Translations under genes and position numbers: made by a program
Source: Chloroflexia bacterium
GTDB taxonomy: Bacteria; Chloroflexota; Chloroflexia; Thermomicrobiales; UBA6265
NCBI GenBank assembly: GCA_013696525.1
Contig: JACCYK010000275.1
Coordinates: forward strand, 1 to 9,192
DNA: 9,192 nucleotides
Direction: 5' to 3'
Notes under the pieces: model-generated
Database searches by the model: none
What the model was told of the DNA's origin: nothing
The model's input: the letters and a program-made list of their open reading frames with translations, nothing else
Part shown: in pieces, positions 1 to 7,060 of the stretch
Position numbering within the stretch: the first letter of the stretch is position 1
Layout of the letters: the number at the start of each line of letters is the position of its first letter

Positions 1-23
1 ACGACCGTCGAAGTGCCCATCAT

Positions 24-52
24 TCACCCTAAGCTCGTTTCACGACTCACGT
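24..52 (-). repeat. Copy of the GTGAGTCGTG repeat at the trpB2 3' end
   Basis: On the minus strand GACGTGAGTCGTGAA, then 11 other bases, then GGGTGAATG spans the last codons and stop of trpB2. It shares an 11-base core (41-51) with the right arm at 2714-2724, and also shares the trailing GGGTGAA with the left arm at 2658-2664. The TGA stop of trpB2 falls inside GGGTGA. The copy is imperfect: an insertion separates the two matched blocks. It is therefore a probable rather than certain member of the same repeat family. Confidence 0.5.
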
Positions 53-1406
53 CCGGCAGATCGGCCAGGGCCGCCTCGATCTCGCTTTGGGGATGCTCGT
101 AGTCGCGGAGCGAGCCGGAGATGTAACTGTCGTAGGCGGAGAGATCGAAGTTGCCGTGGCCGGAGAGGCCGAACAGGATGGTCCGGGGCTCGCCGGCTTG
201 CTTCGCCGCCAGCGCCTCGTCGATCGTCACCCGGATCGCGTGGGCCGCTTCCGGCGCCGGCAGGATGCCTTCGCTCCGGGCAAAGAGGGTCGCCGCCTCG
301 AACGTCGGCCGCTGGAGGACGGCCACGGCGTCGATCAAGCCCTGATCCAGCAGCAGGCTGACAAGCGGCGCCGCCCCGTGATAGCGCAGGCCGCCGGCGT
401 GGATCCCGGCCGGCACGAAGCCATGTCCCAGCGTGTGCATCTTGACCAGCGGCGTCAGCATCGCGGTATCGCCAAAGTCGTAGGCATAGGTGCCGCGGGT
501 CAGGGTGGGGCAGGCGGCGGGCTCCGCCGCCACGACCCGCACCGGGCGGCCGCCCAGCTTCTCGCGGATGAACGGGAAGGAGAGGCCGGCGAAGTTCGAG
601 CCGCCGCCAACGCACCCGATCACGACATCGGGCCAGGCATCGGCCATTTCCATCTGCCGCACCGCCTCCTGGCCGATCACCGTCTGGTGGAGCAGGACGT
701 GGTTGAGCACCGAGCCCAGCGCGTATTTCGTGTCGTCACGGGTGGTGGCGTCTTCGACGGCCTCGGAGATCGCGATCCCCAGCGACCCGGTGGACTCCGG
801 GTCCCGTTCCAGGATCGCCCGCCCGGCGTTGGTATCCGGGCTTGGGCTCGGCACGCAGGTCGCGCCCCAGGTCTCCATCAGGGCCCGCCGGTATGGCTTT
901 TGGACAAACGAGATTTTCACCATGTAGACCTTAACTTCGAGATCAAAGAAGGAGCCGGCCAGCGCCATCGCGCTTCCCCACTGGCCGGCCCCGGTCTCGG
1001 TCGCGATCCGCGCCACCCCCTCTTGCTTCGCGTAGTAGGCTTGCGGGATCGCGGTGTTCGGCTTGTGCGAGCCGCCCGGGCTGACACCCTCGTATTTGTA
1101 GAAGATGCGCACCCCGGCGGGCAGATCGAGCGCCCGCTCCAGGCGATGCGCCCGGTGCAACGGCGTCGGCCGCCAGAGCCGGTAGATGTCGAGCACCGGC
1201 TCCGGGATCGGGATGAAGCGATCGCTTGACACCTCTTGCTGGATGATCGCCATCGGGAACAACGGCGCCAGGTCGGCCGGCCCGATCGGCTGGCCGGTGC
1301 CGGGATGCAGGACCGGGGCCGGCGGCACCGGCAGGTCGGCCGCGATGTTGTACCACGAGGTCGGGATCTCATCTTCACCAAGCAGATAGCGTGTCTGGCT
1401 TGCCAC
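24..1406 (-). CDS. trpB2: TrpB2-type tryptophan synthase beta-like PLP enzyme
   Basis: This is a complete 460-residue fold-type II PLP enzyme of the TrpB2 (TrpB-related) family, expected to join indole with L-serine or O-phosphoserine to make L-tryptophan in the cytosol. What is seen: the family N-terminus [10 protein letters not shown] at 17-26, WRPTPL at 78-83, the PLP lysine K115 in GSHKPN (112-117), the catalytic-type glutamate E137 in ETGAGQWG, the phosphate-binding GGGSN at 267-271, the TrpB2 signature [12 protein letters not shown] around 339-350, and SGHGNFDL at 415-422. The length suits TrpB2, which is longer than the roughly 400 residues of TrpB1. I chose the GTG at 1406 because AGGAG lies 7 bases before it; an in-frame ATG at 1421 has no ribosome site and would add five residues. 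Family knowledge: TrpB2 enzymes generally act without TrpA, in indole salvage or phosphoserine-dependent synthesis. No trpA is adjacent. The last nine residues (VSRETSLG region) come from a repeat. The assignment to TrpB2 is firm; the physiological substrate is not. Confidence 0.93.
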   Translation of the reverse strand: MASQTRYLLGEDEIPTSWYNIAADLPVPPAPVLHPGTGQPIGPADLAPLFPMAIIQQEVSSDRFIPIPEPVLDIYRLWRPTPLHRAHRLERALDLPAGVRIFYKYEGVSPGGSHKPNTAIPQAYYAKQEGVARIATETGAGQWGSAMALAGSFFDLEVKVYMVKISFVQKPYRRALMETWGATCVPSPSPDTNAGRAILERDPESTGSLGIAISEAVEDATTRDDTKYALGSVLNHVLLHQTVIGQEAVRQMEMADAWPDVVIGCVGGGSNFAGLSFPFIREKLGGRPVRVVAAEPAACPTLTRGTYAYDFGDTAMLTPLVKMHTLGHGFVPAGIHAGGLRYHGAAPLVSLLLDQGLIDAVAVLQRPTFEAATLFARSEGILPAPEAAHAIRVTIDEALAAKQAGEPRTILFGLSGHGNFDLSAYDSYISGSLRDYEHPQSEIEAALADLPDVSRETSLG

Positions 1407-1409
1407 GTG

Positions 1410-1420
1410 GAAGCTCCTCA
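1410..1420 (-). promoter_or_regulatory. Ribosome binding site deciding the trpB2 GTG start
   Basis: Read on the minus strand, the bases run ATG-AGGAG-CTTCCAC-GTG. The AGGAG at 1414-1418 sits 7 bases before the GTG at 1404-1406, which is ideal spacing. The same AGGAG overlaps codons 2-3 of the alternative ATG start at 1421, and that ATG has no purine-rich site upstream. The GTG is therefore the better start. In TrpB2 proteins the conserved part begins soon after this point (YLLGEDEIP), so nothing conserved is lost. Confidence 0.6.
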
Positions 1421-1483
1421 TCACCCGCGAACGGTCGCGGCGCGGACGGCGGGACGGAGACGCTCGTTGCCGAAAGATGCGCC

Positions 1484-1512
1484 ATTGTAGAGCGGGCCGC
1501 GCCGCACCGCAA
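1484..1512 (-). promoter_or_regulatory. Candidate sigma70-type promoter for trpB2
   Basis: On the minus strand TTGCGG (1512-1507) is separated by exactly 17 bases from TACAAT (1489-1484). TACAAT differs from the -10 consensus at one position, and the -35 box keeps the TTG core. Transcription would start near 1477, leaving a leader of about 70 bases before the GTG at 1406. I see no Trp-codon leader peptide or T-box in that leader. It is a pattern match only, though such AT-containing boxes are rare in this G+C-rich region. Confidence 0.42.
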
Positions 1513-1599
1513 GATGGCCGCGGCGCTGGCCCGGAACCGGCGACCGGAGCGACAATGGCGGCCGATCCGTCTGTCATCGACCGCCGGTTAGGAGACCAC

Positions 1600-2631
1600 A
1601 TGCGACCCTTTACCCTCTTTGCCGCCACCGGCGATGCCGTCGCCCGGCTTGATTGGCAAGGAATCGACGCTGGGGCCACCGGCACCACGCTGATGCTCGA
1701 AGGCAGCGGTGCTCAGTCCGTCGCGGTGGACCCCCACGATCCGGATCGAGTCTTCGCCGGCACCTTCGATCATGGCGTCTTCCGCTCCGGCGACGGCGGG
1801 GCAAGCTGGGGCCAGGTGAATGGCAACGTCCCGCACCCGCGGGTGCCGGCGGTCACCATCTCCCCGTACGAGCGCGTCAACGGCAGGTCGGTCGTCTACA
1901 TCGGCACCGAGCCCAGCAACCTGTACCGGTCCGAGGACGACGGTAAGAGCTGGCAGGGGTTTCCCGCCATGCTCGACGTGCCGAGCCAGCCGGACTGGTC
2001 GTTCCCGCCCCGGCCTTGGACCAGCCACGTCCGCTGGATTGCCCCGCACCCGACCGATCCGTCCACAATCTACGTCGGGATCGAGCTAGGCGGCATCATG
2101 CGCACGCGCGACGGCGGCCAGACCTGGGCCGATCGCAAACCCGGCTCACAACCGGACGCCCACGCCCTGGCCACCCACCCCGCCGCGCCCGATCGCCTTT
2201 ATGAAGCCGCCGGCGGCGGCGTCGCGGTCTCGAACGACGCCGGCGGCTCGTGGCATCCGACCGATGACGGCATGGATCGACACTACGCCTGGGGCCTGGC
2301 GGTGGACAGCGCCGAACCCGACCTCTGGTATGTCTCCGCCGCCTCCGGCCCGCGACGCGCCCATAGCACCGACGGCACCTCCGACGCGATCCTCTACCGC
2401 AAGCGCGGCCCATCACCCTGGGAGCCATTGGGCACCCCCAACGGCACGATGCTCCGCCAGCCGCACCCGTCCACACCCTATGCGCTGATCGCACCGCGAG
2501 ACTCACCAAACAGCCTCATCGCCGGCCTCCACAACGGCGATTTGCTCGTGACGGACAATGCCGGGGACACCTGGCTCGCGGTGCGGACCGGCCTCACCCG
2601 GCTCCTCGCACTGAGCGAAGCGACAAGCTGA
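1600..2631 (+). CDS. Asp-box (BNR/sialidase-type) beta-propeller protein
   Basis: A 343-residue protein built from sialidase/Ycf48-like propeller repeats. Five Asp-boxes (S/T-x-D-x-G-x-x-W) are visible: 63-70 SGDGGASW, 111-118 SEDDGKSW, 169-176 TRDGGQTW, 211-218 SNDAGGSW and 318-325 TDNAGDTW. Each follows a blade strand of the type D/HP-xx-P-xx-VYxG, at about 43-54, 87-103, 149-160, 191-202, 235-246 and 299-309, so six blades can be counted. The fifth blade lacks its Asp-box and has [12 protein letters not shown] (266-277) in that place. There is no signal peptide or membrane segment, so a cytosolic location is likely. The ATG at 1600 is preceded by GGAG (1591-1594) with a 5-base spacer. The gene is divergent from trpB2. 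Such proteins are often labelled glycosyl hydrolase or exo-sialidase, but Asp-boxes are structural and I see no sialidase arginine triad or FRIP motif, so enzymatic activity should not be assumed. The fold is well supported; the function is unknown. Confidence 0.88.
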   Translation: MRPFTLFAATGDAVARLDWQGIDAGATGTTLMLEGSGAQSVAVDPHDPDRVFAGTFDHGVFRSGDGGASWGQVNGNVPHPRVPAVTISPYERVNGRSVVYIGTEPSNLYRSEDDGKSWQGFPAMLDVPSQPDWSFPPRPWTSHVRWIAPHPTDPSTIYVGIELGGIMRTRDGGQTWADRKPGSQPDAHALATHPAAPDRLYEAAGGGVAVSNDAGGSWHPTDDGMDRHYAWGLAVDSAEPDLWYVSAASGPRRAHSTDGTSDAILYRKRGPSPWEPLGTPNGTMLRQPHPSTPYALIAPRDSPNSLIAGLHNGDLLVTDNAGDTWLAVRTGLTRLLALSEATS

Positions 2632-2637
2632 GTCGGG

Positions 2638-2726
2638 AGTCGTCGGTCGTGAGTCGTGGGTGAAGAGCGCATGCTTGGCACTGACGACCGCGCGATCGAC
2701 ACGCCTTCACGACCACGACTCACGAC
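2638..2726. repeat. Inverted pair of a short repeat, with direct sub-repeats
   Basis: GTCGTGAGTCGTGG followed by GTGAAG (2646-2665) is matched in reverse complement at 2705-2726: CTTCAC, a 2-base bulge (GA), then CCACGACTCACGAC. All 20 paired positions match and the spacer is 39 bases. The left side also carries direct AGTCG sub-repeats at 2631, 2638 and 2652. The element begins directly at the TGA of the Asp-box gene and ends just before a promoter-like -10 box for the next gene. The core GTGAGTCGTG recurs in gene-sense orientation at the 3' end of trpB2 (positions 51-42). There is no T-run after the second arm, so this is not a standard intrinsic terminator, although the transcript could fold into a long stem. 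Confidence 0.75.
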
Positions 2727-2736
2727 GCCCGTCCAG

Positions 2737-2745
2737 TGCTACACT
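2737..2745 (+). promoter_or_regulatory. Candidate extended -10 promoter for the FAD/Fe-S gene
   Basis: TGC-TACACT fits an extended -10 element (TGN followed by a hexamer matching TATAAT at four of six positions). No good -35 box exists at 16-18 bases upstream; that position is occupied by the right arm of the inverted repeat (2713-2726). Transcription would begin near 2752, giving a leader of about 68 bases before the ATG at 2820. Extended -10 promoters can work without a -35 box. Support is by pattern only. Confidence 0.33.
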
Positions 2746-2819
2746 CGCGGGCATCCCCGCGCGCCCGGCCAGCGTGGCTGGTCGCCGCTGTTCGTTTACC
2801 GTCCAGGAGATGCGCTCCC

Positions 2820-5800
2820 ATGTCCGTCACCGTGCGCGAGCCTAGCGCCGGCCGCCCCGCGGGATCCGCCAAACCGGAACCGTCTCCCACCCAACGCCAG
2901 GACCGCGCCGCCGCCGAGACCGCGCGCGTCCTCTCCACCGAGCTGGCGGCCCGGATCAGCGGCGAAGTCCGGTTTGATCGCGTGTCGCGGATGCTGTATG
3001 CCACCGACGCCTCGAACTACCAGATCGAGCCGGTCGGGGTCGTCATCCCCAAAACCACCGATGACGTGCTGGCGACGATCGAGCTGGCCTCCTCCCACGG
3101 CGTGCCCCTCCTGCCCCGCGGCGGCGGCTCCTCGCTGGCTGGTCAAACCGTCGGCGCCGCCCTCGTCATTGACTTCTCGAAGCACCTGTCGCGGGTGCTG
3201 GCAATCGACGCCGACGCGCGCACCGTGACCGTCGAACCGGGCCTGAATCTCGACGCCCTGAACAAACTGCTCAAACCGAGCCGACTGATGTTCGGCCCCG
3301 ACCCCTCGTCGTCGAACCGGGCCACCACCGGCGGCGTCGTCGGCAACAACAGCACCGGCGCCCACTCCATTCTCTACGGCATGACGAGCGACAACGTGCA
3401 GGCGGCACGGATCGCCCTCTACGATGGCGGCACGATCGAGCTGGGCCGGGCGACGCCGGACGAGATGGCGGCGCGAGCCCAAACTGACGACGCGACCGGG
3501 CGCTTGTTTCATAAGCTGCTGAGCTTCCGGCAGCGGTACGCGGACCTCATCGAGCGCGACTTCCCGCCCCACTGGCGACGGGCGACCGGCTATTCGCTCG
3601 ATCAGTTCCTGAAACCTGATGCCGAGCTCAACCCGGCCCGGTTGATCGTCGCCTCCGAGGGCACGCTGGCCACCACCTTGCAAATCACCTTCAACCTGGT
3701 GCCGCTGCCGAAGATGACCGGCCTGGTCCTCCTGCAATTCGATGAGCTGGTGGCAGCCATGGCGGCCACCCCGGCGATCCTCGAGACCGAACCCTCGGCC
3801 ATCGAGCTGATGGACCGGATGCTGATCAATCTCACCCGCTCGCAGCCGGGCTACGCCAGCAAGATCTCGTTCATCGAGGGAAATCCGGCCGGCATTCTCG
3901 CCGTCGAATACTACGGCGCCGCCGAAAAAGAGCTGGAACAGAAAGCGTCCCGGCTCGAGGCGATGATCCGGCAGCGCGGTATCCGGCTCAGCGCGGCGCC
4001 GCAACGGGTGCTCGATCCCGGCCGGCAGGCCGATATCTGGGCGGTCCGCAAAGCCGGGCTCGGCCTGCTGATGAGCATCAAGGGCGATCACAAGCCGATC
4101 CCCGTCATCGAGGATGTCTCCGTCCCCGTCCCCCATCTGGCCGAGTTTGTGCGCGCCGTCGAGGAGTTGGTAGCGGCGCATGGGACCACGGCCGCCTACT
4201 ACGCCCACGCCTCCGCCGGCTGCCTGCACATCCGGCCCCTGGTCAATCTGAAGACCATCGAGGGCGTCACCGCGATGCGAGAGATGGCGCTGGCCGCCGC
4301 CGAGCTGGCCCACCGCTTTGGCGGCCACATGAGCGGCGAGCATGGCGACGGCCTGCAACGCTCGGAGCTGAACCCGACCATCTTTGGGCCCGAGCTGTAC
4401 GAGGCGATGCGGGAGTTCAAGGCGATCTGGGACCCGCGGGGCCTGATGAACCCGGGCAAGAAAGTCGATGCCCCGTCAATGCTCGACGACCTCCGCTACG
4501 GACCCAACTACGCGGGCCGGGAACTGAAGACCCACCTCAGCTTCGCCAACGAGGGCGGCTTCTTGCGCGCGGTCGAGATGTGCAACGGGGCGGCGGTTTG
4601 CCGAAAGCTGAAAGCGGGGACGATGTGCCCGTCCTACATGGCGACCAAGGATGAGAAGGACACCACCCGCGGCCGCGCCAACGCCTTGCGCGACGCCCTG
4701 GCCGGCCAGGGTGTCGACCGATCCACCTTCACCTCGAAGGGCACCTACGACGTGCTCGATCTTTGCCTCTCCTGCAAGGCGTGCAAAACCGAGTGTCCCT
4801 CCAGCGTCGATATGGCGAAGCTCAAGACCGAGTTCCTCGCCCAGTACCAGGATGTTCACGGCACGCCGCTGCGCTCGCGGGTCTTCGGCAACATCCACAC
4901 CATCTCCCGCCTGACCGCGCCCGTGGCGCCGCTGGCCAACCTGGCCCTGATGACGCCGCTGGCGAACCCGGTGATGCGGCTGCTGGGCGTCCACCCGGAG
5001 CGTCGCTTGTCGCCCTTTGCCCGCCGCACCTTCGTCACCCGCTGGCGAAAGCACCTGAAGCACCGGCCCCCCCAAGCGGTCGCCACACGCGGCCAGATCG
5101 TCTACTTCCACGACACCTTCACGACCTACAACTACCCGCGGATTGGGATGGCGGCGGTCAGGCTGTTGGAAGCGGCCGGGTTCGAGGTCATCGTCGAAGA
5201 GCGGCGGGCCTGCTGCGGCCGGCCGATGCTGTCCAAAGGGCTGGTCGGCGAAGCGAGGAAGGTCGCCCGCCGCAATGTCTCGGTCCTCGCGCCCTACGCC
5301 AAGCGGGGCATCCCGATTGTCGGCACCGAGCCGAGCTGCATCCTGACCCTGCGCGACGAGTATCTCGATCTGCTCCCGGATGATCCCGACACCGCGGTCC
5401 TGGCCGAGCATGCCTTCATGTTCGACGAGTTGCTCGCCAAGCTGGAGGCCGACGGCGAGTTGGGGATCACCTGGAAGGAAAAGCCCGGCCCCGGGGTCTT
5501 CTTCCATGGCCACTGTCACCAGAAGGCGCTGATCGGGACCGGTCCCTCGCTCGCCCTGTTGCGGGCCGCCGGTTGCGACACCCGCGAGAGCGGGGCCGGC
5601 TGTTGCGGCATGGCCGGCTCCTTCGGCTATGAGACCGAGCATTACGACGTCTCGCGGTTGGTTGGCGCCGAGCGGCTCTTTCCCGCCGTCAAGGACGCCG
5701 GCGCCGAGACCATCATCGCGGTCGCCGGCGTCTCCTGCCGCCAGCAGATCGAGCATTTCACCGACCGCTCGACCCGCCATATCGCCGAAGTGCTGGCGGC

Positions 5801-5918
5801 TCGGATCGACCCCGCCCACGCCTGGGCCCCGATCGTGGCCGACCCGATCCCGGCCGACATCGAGCCGACGCCGGAGGTCGTGGTCCACGCCGAGTCGATG
5901 ACGGACGGCCCGGCTTAG
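2820..5918 (+). CDS. FAD-linked hydroxyacid dehydrogenase / Fe-S / CCG-domain fusion (D2HGDH/YdiJ-like)
   Basis: A 1032-residue fusion of a GlcD-like flavoprotein with a GlcF/GlpC-like Fe-S subunit, expected to oxidise a small D-2-hydroxyacid (D-2-hydroxyglutarate, D-lactate or glycolate type) and pass electrons through Fe-S clusters to a quinone or other acceptor. Domains: PCMH-type FAD binding at about 65-245, with PRGGGSSLAGQTVG at 99-112 and GGVVGNNSTGAHS at 171-183; FAD-oxidase C-terminal domain at about 270-550, with HASAGCLHIRP at 463-473, GEHGDG at 506-511 and GLMNPGKKV at 541-549; Fe-S domain with C588, C594, C603 and CxxCxxCxxxCP at 649-660; two CCG half-domains with C798-C799 and C928-C929, plus HGHCH at 896-900. 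The first cluster motif has only three cysteines, with A591 at the usual second position. The ATG at 2820 has AGGAG at 2805-2809 (10-base spacer). There is no signal peptide, so it is cytosolic or peripheral to the membrane. Family and architecture are firm; the exact substrate is not. Confidence 0.92.
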   Translation: MSVTVREPSAGRPAGSAKPEPSPTQRQDRAAAETARVLSTELAARISGEVRFDRVSRMLYATDASNYQIEPVGVVIPKTTDDVLATIELASSHGVPLLPRGGGSSLAGQTVGAALVIDFSKHLSRVLAIDADARTVTVEPGLNLDALNKLLKPSRLMFGPDPSSSNRATTGGVVGNNSTGAHSILYGMTSDNVQAARIALYDGGTIELGRATPDEMAARAQTDDATGRLFHKLLSFRQRYADLIERDFPPHWRRATGYSLDQFLKPDAELNPARLIVASEGTLATTLQITFNLVPLPKMTGLVLLQFDELVAAMAATPAILETEPSAIELMDRMLINLTRSQPGYASKISFIEGNPAGILAVEYYGAAEKELEQKASRLEAMIRQRGIRLSAAPQRVLDPGRQADIWAVRKAGLGLLMSIKGDHKPIPVIEDVSVPVPHLAEFVRAVEELVAAHGTTAAYYAHASAGCLHIRPLVNLKTIEGVTAMREMALAAAELAHRFGGHMSGEHGDGLQRSELNPTIFGPELYEAMREFKAIWDPRGLMNPGKKVDAPSMLDDLRYGPNYAGRELKTHLSFANEGGFLRAVEMCNGAAVCRKLKAGTMCPSYMATKDEKDTTRGRANALRDALAGQGVDRSTFTSKGTYDVLDLCLSCKACKTECPSSVDMAKLKTEFLAQYQDVHGTPLRSRVFGNIHTISRLTAPVAPLANLALMTPLANPVMRLLGVHPERRLSPFARRTFVTRWRKHLKHRPPQAVATRGQIVYFHDTFTTYNYPRIGMAAVRLLEAAGFEVIVEERRACCGRPMLSKGLVGEARKVARRNVSVLAPYAKRGIPIVGTEPSCILTLRDEYLDLLPDDPDTAVLAEHAFMFDELLAKLEADGELGITWKEKPGPGVFFHGHCHQKALIGTGPSLALLRAAGCDTRESGAGCCGMAGSFGYETEHYDVSRLVGAERLFPAVKDAGAETIIAVAGVSCRQQIEHFTDRSTRHIAEVLAARIDPAHAWAPIVADPIPADIEPTPEVVVHAESMTDGPA

Positions 5919-5962
5919 GGAGCGATCAACGACGCGCCGCGGGACGACGAAAGGGACCAGCG

Positions 5963-7027
5963 ATGTGGCCAGATCACCGGATTCAGGATTTCTTTGGGAT
6001 CGAGTTGCCGATCATTCAGGCGCCGATGGCGGGAGCGGTCGGGGAGGCGATGGCGATCGCGGTCAGCGAGGCGGGCGGGCTCGGCTCGCTTCCCTGCGCG
6101 ATGCTGAGCCCCGATGAGGCGCGGACCGCGCTGGGCCAGGTCCGGGAGCGGACGACGCGGCCAATCAACCTCAACTTTTTCTGCCACCAGCCGCCTCGCC
6201 ACAATCCGGAGCGGGAGCGTGCGTGGCAGCAACGGCTGACCCCCTACTACCTCGAGCTCGGTATTGATCTTGACCTCTCCGTAGCCACGCCTAGCCGCAC
6301 CTCGTTCGATGCCGCGTTGTGTGACGTGGTGGTCGAGCTGGCGCCGACGATCGTCAGCTTCCACTTCGGGCTGCCAGACAAACAACTCCTGGACCGCATC
6401 AAAACGACCGGGGCCAAGCTGATGTCCTCGGCGACGACCGTCGAGGAGGCACGGTGGCTCGAACAGGCGGGGTGCGACGCCATCATTGCCCAGGGCGCCG
6501 AGGCGGGCGGGCATCGCGGGATGTTCTTGACCAGCAACGTGTCAACGCAGATCGGAACGATGGCCCTGGTGCCCCAAGTGGTAGATGCGGTCAGCGTTCC
6601 GGTGATTGCCGCGGGGGGGATTGCCGACGCCCGCGGCATCGTCGCCGCCTTCGCCCTGGGCGCGTCGGCGGTCCAGATGGGCACCGCCTATCTCCGCTGC
6701 CCGGAAACGCTCATCAGCCCGCTCCACCGGCAGGCGCTGGCCCAAGCGCGAGATGACCAAACCGTGCTGACAAATGTCTTCACCGGACGACCCGCCCGCG
6801 CCCTGGTCAACCGTCTCGTCCGCGAGGTCGGCCCCATCTCGAACCTGGCGCCCGACTTTCCGGGCGCGGCGGCCGCCGTCATGCCCCTCCGGTTGGCCGC
6901 CGAACCGGCGGGAGCGGACGACTTCTCGTTCATGCTGTCCGGCCAAGCGGCTCCCCTCGGTCTCGATCTGCCGGCGGCTGAGCTGACACGGCAACTTGCC
7001 ACCGCGTCGTTGGCTCGCTTCGCCTAA
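5963..7027 (+). CDS. Class I nitronate monooxygenase-like FMN enzyme
   Basis: A 354-residue TIM-barrel flavoprotein of the nitronate monooxygenase (2-nitropropane dioxygenase) family. Visible motifs: QAPMAG at 19-24 and GGLGSLP at 38-44 near the FMN site; NLNFFCHQPP at 69-78, which resembles the NFFCH block of class I enzymes; VSFHFG at 131-136; AQGAEAGGHRG at 176-186 with the presumed catalytic base H184; AAGGIADARG at 216-225 and QMGTAYL at 238-244, which bind the FMN phosphate; FTGRPARALVNR at 273-284. Family knowledge: class I enzymes oxidise alkyl nitronates, notably propionate-3-nitronate, using O2 and bound FMN. The ATG at 5963 has AAGGGA at 5951-5956. Only 44 bases separate it from the upstream flavoprotein gene on the same strand, so co-transcription is likely. 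The main alternative is a FabK-type enoyl-ACP reductase from the same superfamily, which the NFFCH block and His motif make less likely. Confidence 0.87.
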   Translation: MWPDHRIQDFFGIELPIIQAPMAGAVGEAMAIAVSEAGGLGSLPCAMLSPDEARTALGQVRERTTRPINLNFFCHQPPRHNPERERAWQQRLTPYYLELGIDLDLSVATPSRTSFDAALCDVVVELAPTIVSFHFGLPDKQLLDRIKTTGAKLMSSATTVEEARWLEQAGCDAIIAQGAEAGGHRGMFLTSNVSTQIGTMALVPQVVDAVSVPVIAAGGIADARGIVAAFALGASAVQMGTAYLRCPETLISPLHRQALAQARDDQTVLTNVFTGRPARALVNRLVREVGPISNLAPDFPGAAAAVMPLRLAAEPAGADDFSFMLSGQAAPLGLDLPAAELTRQLATASLARFA

Positions 7028-7036
7028 TGACCCCGA

Positions 7037-7050
7037 TCCCGATCGCGGGA
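7037..7050. terminator. Small hairpin between convergent genes
   Basis: TCCCG-ATCG-CGGGA forms a 5-bp stem with a 4-base loop in the 33-base gap between the convergent nitronate monooxygenase and J-domain genes. It could act as a weak terminator for both directions. No run of T follows on either strand, so the call rests on position and symmetry alone. Confidence 0.25.
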
Positions 7051-7060
7051 CAACGGTGAG

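Noticed and set aside
87..1229. Plus-strand open frame (380 codons) opposite trpB2
   Set aside because: trpB2 on the other strand carries all family motifs across the whole span; this frame has no recognisable domain.
1421..1688. Upstream extension of trpB2 (89 extra codons)
   Set aside because: The extra residues are low-complexity, unlike TrpB2 N-termini, and run through the promoter and into the divergent gene; a good ribosome site supports the GTG at 1406.
1600..2631. Sialidase (exo-alpha-sialidase) function for the Asp-box protein
   Set aside because: Asp-boxes are structural; no FRIP motif or catalytic Arg triad/Tyr-Glu pattern is visible, and there is no secretion signal.
2638..2726. 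Intrinsic terminator after the Asp-box gene
   Set aside because: The inverted arms are 39 bases apart and no T-run follows.
2796..4358. Long minus-strand open frame (520 codons) opposite the FAD/Fe-S gene
   Set aside because: It is antisense to a gene with clear domain motifs; its composition (rich in R, G, A, D, H, Q) is what a high-G+C gene gives when read backwards, and no motif is visible.
4476..5888. Long minus-strand open frame (470 codons) opposite the Fe-S/CCG half
   Set aside because: Same reasoning: a codon-bias shadow of a well-supported gene.
5963..7027. FabK enoyl-ACP reductase
   Set aside because: The NFFCH block and GGHRG histidine motif fit class I nitronate monooxygenase better, and no fatty-acid genes are nearby; kept only as a minor alternative.
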